From Spisula solida (lineage: Eukaryota; Mollusca; Bivalvia; Venerida; Mactridae), in the NCBI GenBank assembly GCA_947247005.1, contig OX365950.1, positions 51,436,761-51,500,760 of the forward strand: a stretch of DNA of 64,000 nt, in the 5' to 3' direction. Below the pieces are notes generated by a model. It searched no databases. It saw only the letters and a program-made list of their open reading frames with translations, and had not been told where the DNA came from. Shown here one piece after another: positions 1-11,189 of the stretch (the stretch's first letter is position 1; each line of letters opens with the position of its first letter). A program made the translations under genes and the position numbers.

Positions 1-620
1 AGAAGGCATTTTACGTGGATTTGTTTTCGTGTTCAAGTTATCACATACTTAGTATAACATAGGGAAAACACCTCCCCATGAATCATGATTAATACTCATA
101 TTGAATACTGACCATAGTTTAAAAAGCTTGTTTTTCCAAAGGTAAATTATTTTTTCTTGTTTTCTCAAAATATTGATTTTGTACTTACAACAAACTTGCT
201 TAAGTGGATGTTAGATAAGAGTCTAAAATACAAAATAACGATATTTTTTCACCAATGACTACTTATTGACGACAGAATGTTAAATGTATCTGTCGAAATA
301 TCATGCCAACACTCACAGGTAAGTAAAATGTATTGATGAAAAAATACTAATTTTTTCAAGAGTTGTTTCCCTTAGATTATAAATTGTGATTTTTTTGTTT
401 ACAATTCATTATTTTCTTTACAAACAAACTGGATGCTTTATTTCGTTTTCTGCCGTCTAATGGTGTTTTCCACCTTTGGGACTCAACTAAAGTGCTCAAA
501 ATGCATTATTCTGTAGACAGGTTGCCAAGTGATTGCCTTTTGAAAATAGCCATTTAAGGCATAATGTGACCTTAAGACCCTCTTATTATATACAATCATG
601 CACTATGGTTAAAATACTAA
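1..620. repeat. Rearranged copy of an interspersed repeat also found at 7497-8420
   Basis: Bases 1-118 match about 7497-7612 in the same direction (shared words such as ttttcgtgttcaagtt and gaatactgacc). Bases 195-235 match about 7880-7925. Bases about 300-560 match about 8095-8420 on the opposite strand, including the segments ending in aaaatagccattt and cactcaactaaagtg-like words. It is therefore a mosaic of the 5' flank of the first deaminase-like gene with its second half inverted. No coding potential recognised. Confidence 0.6.
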
Positions 621-938
621 GAGTAACTGTATATAGGGTTGTGATATTGATTATTTATGTTCATGTTTATTGTACTTGTGATGTATATTGATCATAGTTA
701 TATAAAAAAAAACATTTAAATCGGTAGCATGCTTAGTTTGTGCTTTAAATAGTAGGTGCAAATTCATTGGAACAAGAAGAAATTGACCATGGTACCAATA
801 TTGACCTTTCGTCGCACTTGTCGGAAATTTTAAACTCTTGGAATGAAATTATTTTGAGGTTATATCGCCATGATAGGTGATTCGGAAAAGAAAAATGTAT
901 GATATATAAATCTGAACTACTAAACGATCTATCAAATT

Positions 939-3397
939 TTATTTCCTGTAATTGAGTGGACAAATTAGATTTGCAACATTAGCATAAACATTCTGCAAGC
1001 CTGCCGCTGTGTTTACATGGAAGTAGTATTGTGGACTTGAAGCCAAAAACTGGTGATGAGCCTGATCTACATCTACTGCTATCACATGGGCAGCTCTAGA
1101 TTGAAGTGCTTGTACTTCATAATCTGAGGGGTCAATTGTAGTTCTAGGGTCGTTTGTCAAGATCAGAGCAATGTTGGGATAATTCGGGCGATCTCCACCG
1201 GCGGTTGTTATAGCATGCTCTAGTAAGTAACTCACACCAACGGAAGCGTTACCATGACTTTTATGAAATGACACATGGCTTATGGCTGTCAGTGTGGACG
1301 ATTTGGTCAGATGATCACCAATATCAAATACTGTATGGCCTGTTGATGTAAATATTCCCAGTGAAACAAGGGTATCAGTTGAGCCGATTGGAAGCATAGA
1401 TACTATGTTCTGTATGAACTGTTTGACCATACGTGGCGCATAACCGGCGGAACCATCAACGACAATCATAAGGTCCGTGCAACATCCTATAATAGTGAAT
1501 TGACATAGTACATGTAAATATGTAAAAATGATTATTCAATGAATACAATTAAAAGGACAATGCGGGAGTCGTATGTCTCAATATATCATTATTATAAAAT
1601 GTATGACTCTTTACACTTAAAGGAACATTGTGGGAATCGTACGTCTCAAAAACAGCATAGTTTTAAAATGTATGACACTTTGCAGCCTCTTACAAGATTG
1701 AAAACCCAGACAGACATACGTCTCAATAATATCATTATTATAAAATGTATGACACTTTGCAGTCTCAACAAGAATGAAAACCCAGATAGACATATTACTC
1801 AATATATCATTATTATAAAATGTATGACACTTTGCAGCCTCTACAAGAATGAAAACCCAGATAGACATATTTAGAGGTTAATACACGACACAGCCGGGCA
1901 GGGAGGCGATAATCCGCCCGGAAAATTAATAATCACCTCGAGGGCTTCAGCCCGAGGGTGATTATTCATTCCGGGCGGATTATCAACTTCCGGCCAGGCT
2001 CTGAAGTGTATTAAAGTCTTTAATACAATTGTTCGATTTCATAATAGCTATGGAGAACAAATAACGTAAATGTTACTGATGTAGATATAATCTAAGGTTG
2101 TAACCCGCAATAATATGCGCTAAGAGTAATCAGAATATAACCTACATTATGAGCGAATGAAAACGTCGCATTTTTGCGGTTAAATGAAAATTTAATAATT
2201 AAAATTTTCTCTTAACAGACTTGACGTCTTGCGTTGGCGCTAATTTCTATCGGCCAATCAGAATGCAGAATGTTATATTCTAAGTTAGTTAGAACATATT
2301 AAGTAAATTTTAATGACTAAAAAGGCCTCGCTTCGCTTCGCTCGCTCCGCCCTTTTTAATCATTAAAATTTACTTAATATGTTCTAACTATAACATAAAA
2401 TTGGCAAAGAAATCTTGCATATAAGCAACGTAACGTCATTTTGGCTCCAACGTGACGTCATGTTTACATGAATAACGTAACGTGCGCCCGTTCAGCCGGT
2501 CCGATTATGATTATGAGATTGCGGACCGGGCGGATAGGCGATAATCAATCACGTAATGGTCATAATCAGCCACAAATAGGCTCATTTTTGTTACTATATA
2601 TAGTAACAAGTGTAGTAATACTCAATATATCATTATTATAAAATGTATGACACTTTGCAGTCTCTACAAGAATGAAAACCCAGATAGACATTTGTCTCAA
2701 TATATCATTATTATAAAATGTATGACACTTTGCAGCCTCTACAAGAATGAAAACCCAGATAGACATTTGTCTCAATAATATCATTATTATAAAATGTATG
2801 ACACAAAGCTCTCTCTACAAAGCAGCTCATAATAATGCAAGTGCAACAATGAACTGTTAGTTTATACTAAATTATTTTCGGTTGATTGTGAAACAAGTTT
2901 TCCAACGTATATTAATCACCCTCGGCACATCATTCCTGATGCTATCAATTGCCACTAGGGTATGGGAGAACTGAAGCCAATTTCCCTTTTATGCTTAGCG
3001 CCAGTAGCAAGGAATTACTTGTACCATTTTTTTCGTCATTGAAATGATGCGGCTTGGGATCGAACCCGTGACCCTGTTCTAAAGAGGTTACGTGTTCTGG
3101 TATGTTGGTATGAATACGTTATTACAAACCCGTACAGACAGGTATCATTGTTGTTGTTGTTGTTGTTGATCTTGTTGTTGGTGGTGGACTCATTGTTGTC
3201 GTGGAGACCATGGGATAGTTACATAAGTCTGTGGCACAACATGATACCGATATGTCACGTGACTTTATCTCACGTCCGAACATACTAACACCTTGCCATG
3301 GATCATCACAGAACTGAAAACAGTTTTTGGAAGGCGTAAAGCCTCTCAATACTACCATTGCATATTTCTTAATGCAAACTGAACCGCCATTAGGCTG
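939..3397 (-). CDS. Mosaic secreted-type protein, 3' exons: Ly6/three-finger domain, Thr-rich linker, VWA domain
   Basis: Two exons are joined by splice signals. Exon 3130-3397 (start at 3397 or 3394, both after AG) encodes the C-terminal part of a Ly6/uPAR-type three-finger domain, with the diagnostic CC-x3-DLCN ending, followed by a Thr/Pro/Ser linker. It ends at a GTTTGT donor in phase 1. Exon 939-1486 starts after TTATAG in phase 1, so the join reads VCTGCCTDLMIVV in frame. The second exon is one VWA domain (hydrophobic strand then VVDGS; ILTND as the fifth motif) and stops at 939. Such domain mixes occur in secreted or matrix proteins of molluscs; function here is unknown. The MIDAS looks damaged: DxSxS is DGSAG and the usual threonine loop reads GNASVG. 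An AATAAA overlaps the stop codon, which may be coincidence. The first half of the three-finger domain lies in an exon I did not find. Confidence 0.65.
1578..1871. repeat. 75-bp minisatellite, about four units
   Basis: Units contain the phrase cattattataaaatgtatga followed by cactttgcag and gaatgaaaacccaga. The first two units are diverged, the last two nearly identical. It lies in the intron between the three-finger and VWA exons. The unit is 75 bp and so read-through in one frame gives spurious ORFs on both strands. Confidence 0.85.
1878..2014. mobile_element. Foldback element (non-autonomous, MITE-like)
   Basis: Terminal ttaatacac and gtgtattaa are inverted. Inside them gataatccgcccgga pairs with tccgggcggattatc and aataatcac with gtgattatt, around a small central hairpin (ctcgagggcttcagcccgag). 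Nearly the whole element folds into one hairpin. It is inserted between two blocks of the 75-bp array. Confidence 0.75.
2132..2392. mobile_element. MITE made of two hairpins, same family as 36906-37154
   Basis: The element starts near agaatataacc. A first palindrome centres on aaaatttaataattaaaatttt. A second has arms of about 40 bp, gaacatattaagtaaatttt and its complement, around a CG-rich loop rich in cgcttcgct. Two further copies at 36906-37154 and 50541-50789 share the ends, which defines the boundaries to within a few bases. No ORF. Confidence 0.75.
2621..2804. repeat. 75-bp minisatellite, second block
   Basis: Units begin at 2621, 2696 and 2771 (exact 75-bp spacing); the third is cut after tatgacac. 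Same unit and same direction as the block at 1578-1871, so the two blocks look like one array split by the elements at 1878-2620. The stretch 2393-2620 between them holds a partial relative of the 1878-2014 foldback (cggaccgggcggat, gcgataatca). Confidence 0.85.
2884..3115 (-). mobile_element. tRNA-derived SINE, minus strand
   Basis: On the minus strand the head carries a B-box-like GGGTTCGATCCC at about 3053-3064. The body (gattgtgaaacaagtt, aatcaccctcggc) is shared with a second copy at 16440-16680, whose head has the matching A- and B-box region. Boundaries are approximate. Confidence 0.6.
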
Positions 3398-4371
3398 CTA
3401 TGTGAATCAGCATTCAAGTAGTTCCAGAAATTGTCAATATTCCCAATACTGCTACATATGTTTCTCCAAATTTTTAAACTGATTAATTCAATCAGCAACA
3501 TTTGTTTATTCTTAGAACAACAATTATTGTGAAACTGTCGTTAAATCGATATTTTTGCAGATAATCACTCCGCCGGGGCGATATCGAACTTGTTTCGTAA
3601 TATGAAAATGACGTTTTCATCAAATGTCCCGGCAGTTTAGCTTTTTTTAGAAACTTCAGATCAGGGTCACGTGATGGTTTTATCAATGAATCGTACATCG
3701 TCTGCAAAGAACTGTTATACAATCATATGGTGTGGCTATACTAGCTACTTTCTATAGATGTCTCACGCTGTGAGGGAAGTGATTACAATACGGTACTGCA
3801 GAATCTGATAAATACGCGCGTAGTATTATTTTAAAGCCACTTTTGATATACGCATTCAATACAAGTATTACATATACATTAATATACCCCTTTGTACAAT
3901 TATTTAGATACTCAACATGCCTATATAGTCACATATGCATATTTTGACATTCAAGACAAGATCGGCAGTAAGAAATCGAACATTAAACGTGAAAAAGTCT
4001 GTTTAAGCTTTAGTAGCAGCAACCAGATCGCCTCCCACCAGAACTCTCAGTGCTTTGGTTATAAACGCGTGTAGTATAAGGAATGCATTATTAATCCTAG
4101 CAGTACACCAGATAAACTTGTCATCTACTTGAAAAATATACTATGATAAGTTAATGAGCGAGCGAAGCGAGCTAGACAAAATGCATTCGCTGTTTATCTA
4201 AACAGCATGCTACAGACTCAATCTAAGCTTGAAGATATTGACTGAAAAAGTAATTTTGCGAGGGGAGCAAGCTAAAAAAAACCACAAAGTTTATAAATTT
4301 CACCCACACTAAGGCTACTTTGGCGAAAAAGGGGAAGGGGTACGCACCCATCCAGGTACTACCATGACCTT
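3398..4371. other. Intron or intergenic stretch without recognised exon
   Basis: I searched the minus strand here for the missing first half of the three-finger domain and found no convincing cysteine-bearing exon flanked by splice sites. A short hairpin-like patch around 4140-4175 (gagcgagcgaagcgagct) resembles the CG-rich loop of the MITE at 2132-2392. Confidence 0.4.
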
Positions 4372-4772
4372 TTACACAAGAACAGTCTTTTTCAATTGCC
4401 TGGAATTGTTCATGAGCGGTTATATATGGAAGCCAATTACACAAGAACAGTCTTTTTTAATTGCCTGGAATTGCTTATGTACGGTAATAAAAGGAACGCC
4501 TATAAGTCTATTACACAAGAACAGTCTTTTTCAATTGCCTGGAATGGCTCATGTGCGTTAGTATAAGAAGCCCCTATTACACAATAACAGCCTTTTTCAA
4601 TTGCCTGGAATGGCTCATGTGTGTGAGTATAAGAAGCCCCTATTACACAAGAACAGTCTTTTTTAATTGCCTGGAATTGCTTATGTACGGTAGTATAAGG
4701 GACGCCTATTACACAAGAAAAGTATTGCTCAATTGCATGGAATTGCTCATGTGCGGTAGAGAAAGCAAACAC
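4372..4772. repeat. 66-bp minisatellite, six units
   Basis: Units start with ttacacaagaacagtc at 4372, 4437, 4511, 4577, 4643 and 4709; the last four are spaced exactly 66 bp. Core text tcaattgcctggaatt is well conserved and unit ends vary. Because 66 is a multiple of 3, long frames stay open on both strands; I treat those ORFs as by-products. Confidence 0.9.
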
Positions 4773-5384
4773 AGTTACAGCATTACACTAAGCAATATGT
4801 TATCAGCCTTACCGTTTTCTTTGCGCAAGTCATTTCAAATTCTTCATGTCCGTCAACGTAAGATTTTAATTCTCTACGCATACACACCTATAACAAGAAT
4901 TCATTATATGTATTTGGGAAGTTATTAACATTATATTCGGATACCCCTCACGACCAAAAATGAGCTTAATAGGCATACAACTAGGAACATGACAGGGGAC
5001 TGTAGCCAGCATGCTTTCAAACATCTTGCAATATAAAGAAAACATTTCAATTTACTATGTAAGTGCTATTGTATGAGATAAATTATAAATAATGACTTTT
5101 AAAACAGGTGATTGTTAACTAGAATTACATTCTGTCTCCTTAATACCCCATGTCATTCAGGGAATTATCGAATTCAGGTGACCACTAAAACAATTTCAGC
5201 TTTCATTGCGAACTTGTTTTGATTGTTTATGCGGGTTTAATTAACGCCGTTTCTGAACATGTTTTAGTTATGAATTCGGCGGTCGGTTCGCCTAACACAT
5301 TTTCTCCGGACTGTAGCCTAACGAGTGCACAGATTTCGCCCTAATATTGGGAAGTTCGACATAATTGTCATTTGTTCATGGAGG
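4773..5384. other. No gene recognised
   Basis: AT-rich sequence between the 66-bp array and a SINE head. I see no domain, exon or clear repeat. Confidence 0.4.
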
Positions 5385-5475
5385 GGTATGTGTTAGGGTT
5401 CCCCACGACTAGGAATCGAACCCGGATTGTCGCGTTACAGATTTAACGCACTAACCACTGGGCCATGGCTGTGAC
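5385..5475 (-). mobile_element. tRNA-like SINE head
   Basis: The minus strand carries an A-box-like TGGCCCAGTGGTTAGTG and a B-box GGTTCGATTCC at tRNA spacing. A seven-pair acceptor-like stem can be drawn between CCATGGC and GTCGTGG, but the anticodon loop would have eight bases and the T stem pairs poorly. It is therefore a tRNA-derived SINE or pseudogene, not a tRNA gene. The tail was not delimited. Confidence 0.6.
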
Positions 5476-6003
5476 TTCATTGTGAATTAAGTAAATCAAT
5501 TACCTCGTCTGATAGGCACGTGATGGTCGTAGAACACAGATGGTAGTCAAATAATGTACTGTTACAGTTGTAACATCGGATCGCTGTTAATAAAAGATAT
5601 AGACAGTTGTTTCATGTCAATTTTGCACTTATTTTATCGTTTTAATACAGTGAAAATAGTGATTTATTGTTTTTATCCAGTGAAAATAGCCATTTCTTCG
5701 TTTTAAGCTAGTGAAAATAGTGATTTTATCGTTTTAATCTAGTAAATATAGTAATTGGTTGTGGAGAAATTACATGGTTAAAATCGTAGTGATTTCAGAG
5801 TTAGCATGTAATACGAAAACTGGGGATTCCCCCAGTAATCTCCGCCATGCTTATTGATATTTGTAAATATATTTGGTAATTTGTCTTCTGCAGTGCATGA
5901 TTTAATGCACAAGTCAATTGAAACCTCGCCCCCAAACAGGAGAAGGGATTTTACCATGGGTTTGAAAAAGCAAAAGTAAACATGTTTTCAATCTAGCACT
6001 TAC

Positions 6004-6153
6004 GGCATCGGTTGCAATATTTCGGGCACACAGTGCTTGCCATGGTTTCGTCGGAACACAAGCCAGGTGTTGTTGCCGCCAAGGTTAAACATGCTTGGTG
6101 ATCTAAATCATCACAGGCATACATCAAATGAACAATTCCTATAAAAGTCAGAC
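6004..6153 (-). CDS. ShK-like (ShKT) domain exon, probably of the Ly6-VWA mosaic gene
   Basis: The exon encodes a six-cysteine ShKT domain: C-x-D start, two spaced cysteines, then the closing C-x3-C-x2-C pattern (CPKYCNRC). The family occurs in secreted animal proteins as a small disulfide-rich module, both in extracellular enzymes and matrix proteins and in some peptide toxins; the domain alone does not indicate a toxin. The donor is a strong GCC|GTAAGT at 6004/6003. The 5' limit is an AG at 6153 or 6138. The exon ends in phase 1, whereas the three-finger exon at 3397 begins in phase 0, so at least one more exon must lie between them if they belong to one gene. Orientation and domain type fit one gene but do not prove it. 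Confidence 0.55.
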
Positions 6154-6309
6154 CTGAAAGTTTGTTAGAAACAAGATTTTTATACGTGTCTACTAGAAAT
6201 GTCAATGGTACTATAGTCCAGTCAGGGTAAGAATAGAGTGACGCAGCGGTCGAATCCACTATAACGGCTGCGCTCATTTTCGGGAATGCAAAAATTCGCC
6301 TTTTCAATG

Positions 6310-7496
6310 TAAAGCCGTATTTTTAGACTTCATAACATGCATCGTCAGCTTTTCTTCAACTTAATGTAGGGGTAAGAGATTTCATAAGTGGGTAAGGGGG
6401 ATGTTTTTTTCGCGATATTCAGTTTCTAGTGATATTTCAAAAAAATTAAAATTATTGTTTCATTTCAATCGTGAACAATGTGGAATTAAAACGATCGCGA
6501 AAACAAACGAAACTATGCCTTACATCAACTACGAGCTGGTTTTAGAATTTGAAGGTCGTAAGTACAAAATCAATATTTTGATAAAACAAGAAATAACTGT
6601 CTAAAAACTACTCTTTACTTATAGAAAAACTTTTTAAACTTAAGTTTAGTCAACATGGCCACTTCCTATTTTCATCACAATAGGCTCATAAGAAGCGCAA
6701 TGAGATGAAGATTTCAAATATGCATGCGTCTTACAAAGGTCTTACGACCTTCTAATTCTAAGCCAGCGATGTATTTGACAACTTTTACGTACACACATGA
6801 CTTACATACTCTTCCAACATGAATATCCATTATAAACATTGAACTGCGTTCTCTGATTTTAAAATTACAATAGGGTTTAAACTGGGTCTTAATTGTATGT
6901 CTATAAGACCTTGATCATATTTGACAGATAAGAGTGAATTCAAACACGAAATACCAGTACATGATAGGATAGCTGTCACTTATACTACACGAAACAAGAA
7001 AAACTATCTGAAAAACAAGCTTTTTCAACTTTAGTTTTGTAAATATGACCACTTCCGATTTTTATGAAAATAGGATCACAAGAAGCGCCGTGTGATGCAG
7101 ATTTCAAATATACATGAGTCTTATAGGGTCGTAAGTAGTACTTCTCATTCTAAACCAGCGACATGCATGTAAAAACTGTACCTAGTCGATTGCTCAGTTT
7201 ACGTGATTGAGACAAATATATTGTTATCACCAAAAATACCCGTGGAATTACCCACATTCATAATAAACCAACTAAAATAGATACATCTAACTATAGAACA
7301 AAATCCCATAGGAATTCCCCACTTAATTAAGTCAATAGTTCGTGTGCATTGGAAAGCATATGTCCCAGATAAGATAATTATTTCAAATCAGGGGTAATAT
7401 AACAAGAAAACTAAAATACAATTCATATAAAACTTAAAAATTGGAAGCAATTAAATAAGGGTTTAGGTCAAAAGAATCGTACTTCCCATCATGCAC
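6310..7496. repeat. Two copies of a ~170-bp interspersed repeat in otherwise unrecognised sequence
   Basis: Bases about 6610-6790 and 6990-7165 are diverged direct copies (shared gaccacttcc, aagaagcgc, agatttcaaatat, cagcgac). An inverted copy lies at 18555-18810 and a fragment at 118-205. I do not recognise the family. The remaining sequence shows no gene. Confidence 0.6.
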
Positions 7497-9123
7497 TAGA
7501 AAGGCATTATATACGGATCTGTTTTCGTGTTCAAGTTTTCCAATATTTAGTGCATAGAAAAGGCCCCCATGAATCTTGATTCAAACAATTGTACTCATAA
7601 TGAATACTGACCGTACAGCCCAGTCAGGATATTGTGAGACTGACGTTGCTGTTTACGTGTACACAAAATATTACAACCATTGTACGATCAGGTAGAGCGA
7701 ACATAGTATGTTAATATAGCATTGAAATTATAGCTGTCTGTATAAGCCTTTATAATTGGTTTTACACCGTAACAGTAGACTCGACGTCTGCTTCACTATA
7801 GTCTTACCCTGACTGGAATGTATTTCTAGATTGTTTATCGTTTCCAAGTCGCCTGATTGAAGTACTTAGAACTAGATACACGTACAAATTGCTTCAATGG
7901 ATGTTAGATGAGAGTCTTAAATGGCTGTTTATGGAAATAGCTCATAAGCCACTATAAAACGTATGTCTTTAGTGTTCTTTTGAAGACCAATATATAATTA
8001 TTCCTACTGACGGTAGACTGATACACAAGCTTGTCGCGCATCTAATGTCTTTCTAGTGTATAATGAGAGATACGCAAATGCGCACGTTAAAAAAGCCCCA
8101 GTAGGCCTTAAACGGCTATTTTCAAAAAGCAAAAACTTGGCAACCTTTTTTGAAGAAACATGGATTTTGAGCTTTTTAGTTGAGTCCCAAATGTGGAACA
8201 CACCATAAGATGGAAGAAAACAAAATAAAGCCTCCAGTTAGTAAGTAAACAAATTAACTATATATAAACCATAAATTTATAATTTATAGTCTAAGGGGAG
8301 CAACTCTTGCAAAATTAGTATTTTGTCATCCATACATTTTACTCAATGTGATTTTTGGCAGACTATATTGACAGAGTCTGACATTGCTAACAGTCTGTCG
8401 TTAATAATTGGTCGTTTCGGAAAAACATCCTAATTATTTGTATTAAGTCTATTTATTTGTATTTAGTCTATTTACTGGGTGATCAAAAAAGTCTTGGGAG
8501 AGATCATGTGGCTTTAAAGTGTGTCTGTTAAGAATATTGTGTTTGGCAAAAACCCCTAAATATGATATGATTTGACATTTGCCTGTACATGAACCGAACA
8601 ATTGCACAATTTAGGATACCAAACTCTTTCTAATCAGTACTTGAATAAAATACAGACATAAAGGTTTACATGCATGTCGTTATCTTGGCGGGGTAAACTC
8701 ATAATTTTATACGCGGTTTGTTGATTTCCTGAAAATGCAAACCAAAGAAAAAAAAGATAAATTTAGTAAATGACGACATTTTTTAAAATTTATTCTTACT
8801 TCATTTATTGCCATGTATTGGTTATATCAGTTCAGAGTGGCACAAGAACTGTATGGATTAACTTACCGTGTATTATTACGGAACTATTTCTCTGCTTTAA
8901 TGTATAAATCGTGTTTGATTAAATGTTGACATTATTAATTAATATTTTTTACATTTATTTAAATATCAATGGATACTTTTGCTTTAGAAAGCCTGTTTTA
9001 CTCGATTATATTTTTGAATTCTATTTTAGCTTAGATTGAACAAAACGTTTTTAAATAGTTTTTTATATTTTACGCTAGTGTACTAATAATTAATCGGCCA
9101 ATTAACGGACTACTTTCGCTATA

Positions 9124-9954
9124 ATGGATGACAGTAAGTACCGCACTTGTTTGGATAAACTTAGATCTATTGGTCAAGATTTATTGAAAATTAACAACAG
9201 TCGAACATCTCTTGAGAGGAACCAGTATATGGTCGCGTACTTGGTTGCTGACAGTGAATTAGAAAAAGGGGACATAAGTTTCCTAGATAAGGTCCATGAC
9301 TCGTTTCGTGTTGATGATCCGCACACCGAAAATATATTCAAATGTGGAAGATTTTTGTTTCTTATGAACCAGTACGACAAACAAAATCAGAAAATTATTA
9401 ATCATACTGAAAAACTTTTACTGGACTCTGAAGGACAGTTGTTAGAATCCATAACTAAAGGACAGAACTTAACAGCAGATCAGTTGATAGAGTCGCCCTA
9501 CCTTACATCCATGAAAGACGATTTTCTTAAAGTTGTTGGTAAAAGTGAGAAAAGTTATCTGATGATATTTTCTCATTATATTCCCTGTACAATAAAAAAC
9601 CATCATTGTTCCCAGATTTTGGGTATGTTTATGGAACTAACAGGTCAACCATTAATAGTTGGTTACGAGAAAGTGTTTCCTAAAACAGACCCAAAGAAAG
9701 CGTTAGATGCAATGAAATCCATTAAAGTTGTTCAAGTTCCAAATGTTAGCACTGTAAAAAATTGTAAACAGATCACAACTGATCCAGTTATCAAGATGCC
9801 TTTGAAAATGCGCAATACATACAAGCAGAGAATAGGCCCCTATTCAAAACCGAATCACGGAACTTGCAAAATACAGAAATGTTATCCATACAGAGCACTC
9901 ACCACTGATCCATATCATTTGTCAAAGCTTCAAAATTTATTTTCAATGTTTTAA
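9124..9954 (+). CDS. Divergent zinc-dependent deaminase-fold protein, copy A
   Basis: Intact, intronless 276-codon ORF, with no signal peptide or membrane segment, so probably cytosolic or nuclear. The call rests on motif order. H94-T-E96 opens a helix (KLLLDSEGQLL). A hydrophobic strand (YLMIFS) then leads into P154-C155 followed by C162 at the head of the next helix. After that come a strand (PLIVGYEKVF), a helix (KKALDAMKS) and a strand (KVVQV). This matches the HxE ... PCxnC zinc site and the strand-helix order of cytidine/nucleic-acid deaminases, including AID/APOBEC-like and bacterial-toxin-derived animal families. The PC-x6-C spacing is longer than the usual PCxxC. The C-terminal ~75 residues are basic with extra C and H. 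Substrate unknown; the family assignment is my inference. The start is the first ATG, at the same place in copy B. Just upstream, copy A has an extra ~12 bp around ggccaattaa that B lacks. Confidence 0.55.
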   Translation: MDDSKYRTCLDKLRSIGQDLLKINNSRTSLERNQYMVAYLVADSELEKGDISFLDKVHDSFRVDDPHTENIFKCGRFLFLMNQYDKQNQKIINHTEKLLLDSEGQLLESITKGQNLTADQLIESPYLTSMKDDFLKVVGKSEKSYLMIFSHYIPCTIKNHHCSQILGMFMELTGQPLIVGYEKVFPKTDPKKALDAMKSIKVVQVPNVSTVKNCKQITTDPVIKMPLKMRNTYKQRIGPYSKPNHGTCKIQKCYPYRALTTDPYHLSKLQNLFSMF

Positions 9955-10230
9955 AAACATCTCATTTTTTACATAAGTTTTTACTCTATTTGGACCTTTG
10001 TTTTTAAATGTAATATGGATTTTAAAATTACTCTTGCAATACTTAGCACACAAGTACATAGGTGATTGTACTAATTTCATTTTACCAGTCTTTGTTTGTT
10101 AGATGAACAAAATTATTGCTTTGTGGTGGTTAGTAAGTGCATTGAAAAGCGAGTCTTTACACAGTGAAGGATGCTGTACCCAACACATGTATGTAAAGTA
10201 TTAAGGACTTGGCAATGTCCCCGATACACA

Positions 10231-10660
10231 GTCGAAATGACATCACACAAGCTTGGAATGTGATGTCGAAATGGCACCACACAAGCTCGGAATGTGTTGT
10301 CGAAATGGCCCCACACAAGCTCGGAATGTGTTGTCGAAATGGCATCACACAAGCTCGGAATGTATTGTCGAAATGGCATCACACAAGCTGCTCGGATTTG
10401 TTGTCGAAATGGCGCCACACAAGCTCAGAATGTGTTGTCGAAATGGCATCACACAAGCTCGGAATGTGTTGTCGGAATGACATCACACAAGCTCGGAATG
10501 TGATGTCGAAATGGCACCACACAAGCTCAGAATGTGTTGTCGCAATGGCACCACATAAGCTCTCTATATGCTGTCGATATGACACAATGGCAGTTCACCA
10601 TGTGTTGTCAATATGGCACCAGACAAGCTTAAAATGTTTTGTCGAAATGGCAATAGACCA
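10231..10660. repeat. 34-bp minisatellite, about 12-13 units
   Basis: Unit gtcgaaatggcaccacacaa plus gctcggaatgtgtt recurs at 34-bp steps from 10231, with one 36-bp unit near 10367 and decay after 10540. As 34 is not a multiple of 3, all frames cycle through the unit and overlapping ORFs arise by chance. It begins ~280 bp after the deaminase-like ORF. The paralogous region downstream of copy B lacks this array. Confidence 0.95.
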
Positions 10661-10662
10661 GA

Positions 10663-10837
10663 GTACTGTTTTATCAAAGCACTTACGAAATTCTTAAAGT
10701 TTGTTGGAGTTCATTTACTGAATCTTTATTAGTATTGCAGCTCCATTTACAACACTTTTTAATTGTAAACAAATTACAAAAACTTTAAATTTGATTGTAA
10801 GTTTACGTTTTCCGTAAGTCCTTTGATAAAACAGTAC
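10663..10837. mobile_element. Short TIR element (MITE) at the end of the 34-bp array
   Basis: gtactgttttatcaaagcac (10663) and its near-complement ending cagtac at 10837 form imperfect TIRs of about 25 bp around an AT-rich centre of paired aaacttt/aaagttt words. Copy B of the duplication lacks it, so it inserted after the duplication or was lost from B. Confidence 0.7.
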
Positions 10838-11189
10838 CACGTTCACCATGTGCTGTCGACTAGCTCAAAGAAGCTGAACCAGAAGTTACTGGCCTTATGT
10901 CATACAATATATGAGAACCTTATGGTTGGAAAAGATCTCCAAAAGAGGCATCAACAAGACAACAGTTATTCACTGACTCCATACAACAGAAGAAGTGGGG
11001 AAGTAGTGGACACACCCTAATGATCCGACAGCCCAACATCGCCAGACAAGCTCTTGACTGTAATCACCAGGTACTAGGAAGACAGGAAGATCCAACATAA
11101 CTTCATGAAGAACACTGGACATTGAGGATGCTATTGGGAGAACCCGAAACAAAGGGTCACTGACCATCTAACCAACTACAGTGGAGAGC

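Noticed and set aside
4223..4928. Several ORFs on both strands
   Set aside because: All fall in the 66-bp minisatellite and repeat its unit.
5385..5475. tRNA gene on the minus strand
   Set aside because: The acceptor stem can be drawn but the anticodon loop has eight bases and the T stem is poor; it fits a SINE head better.
6401..6604. 67-codon plus-strand ORF
   Set aside because: No domain, no supporting splice or promoter signal, and the region borders a repeat.
9322..9330. First HTE (residues 67-69) of the deaminase-like protein as the zinc motif
   Set aside because: It follows a turn-rich DDP segment and does not open a hydrophobic helix; the second HTE (94-96) does, at a better distance from PC.
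10209..10697. Overlapping ORFs up to 162 codons in the 34-bp array
   Set aside because: The unit is not a multiple of three and lacks stops in several frames, so open frames appear by chance; copy B has nothing comparable.
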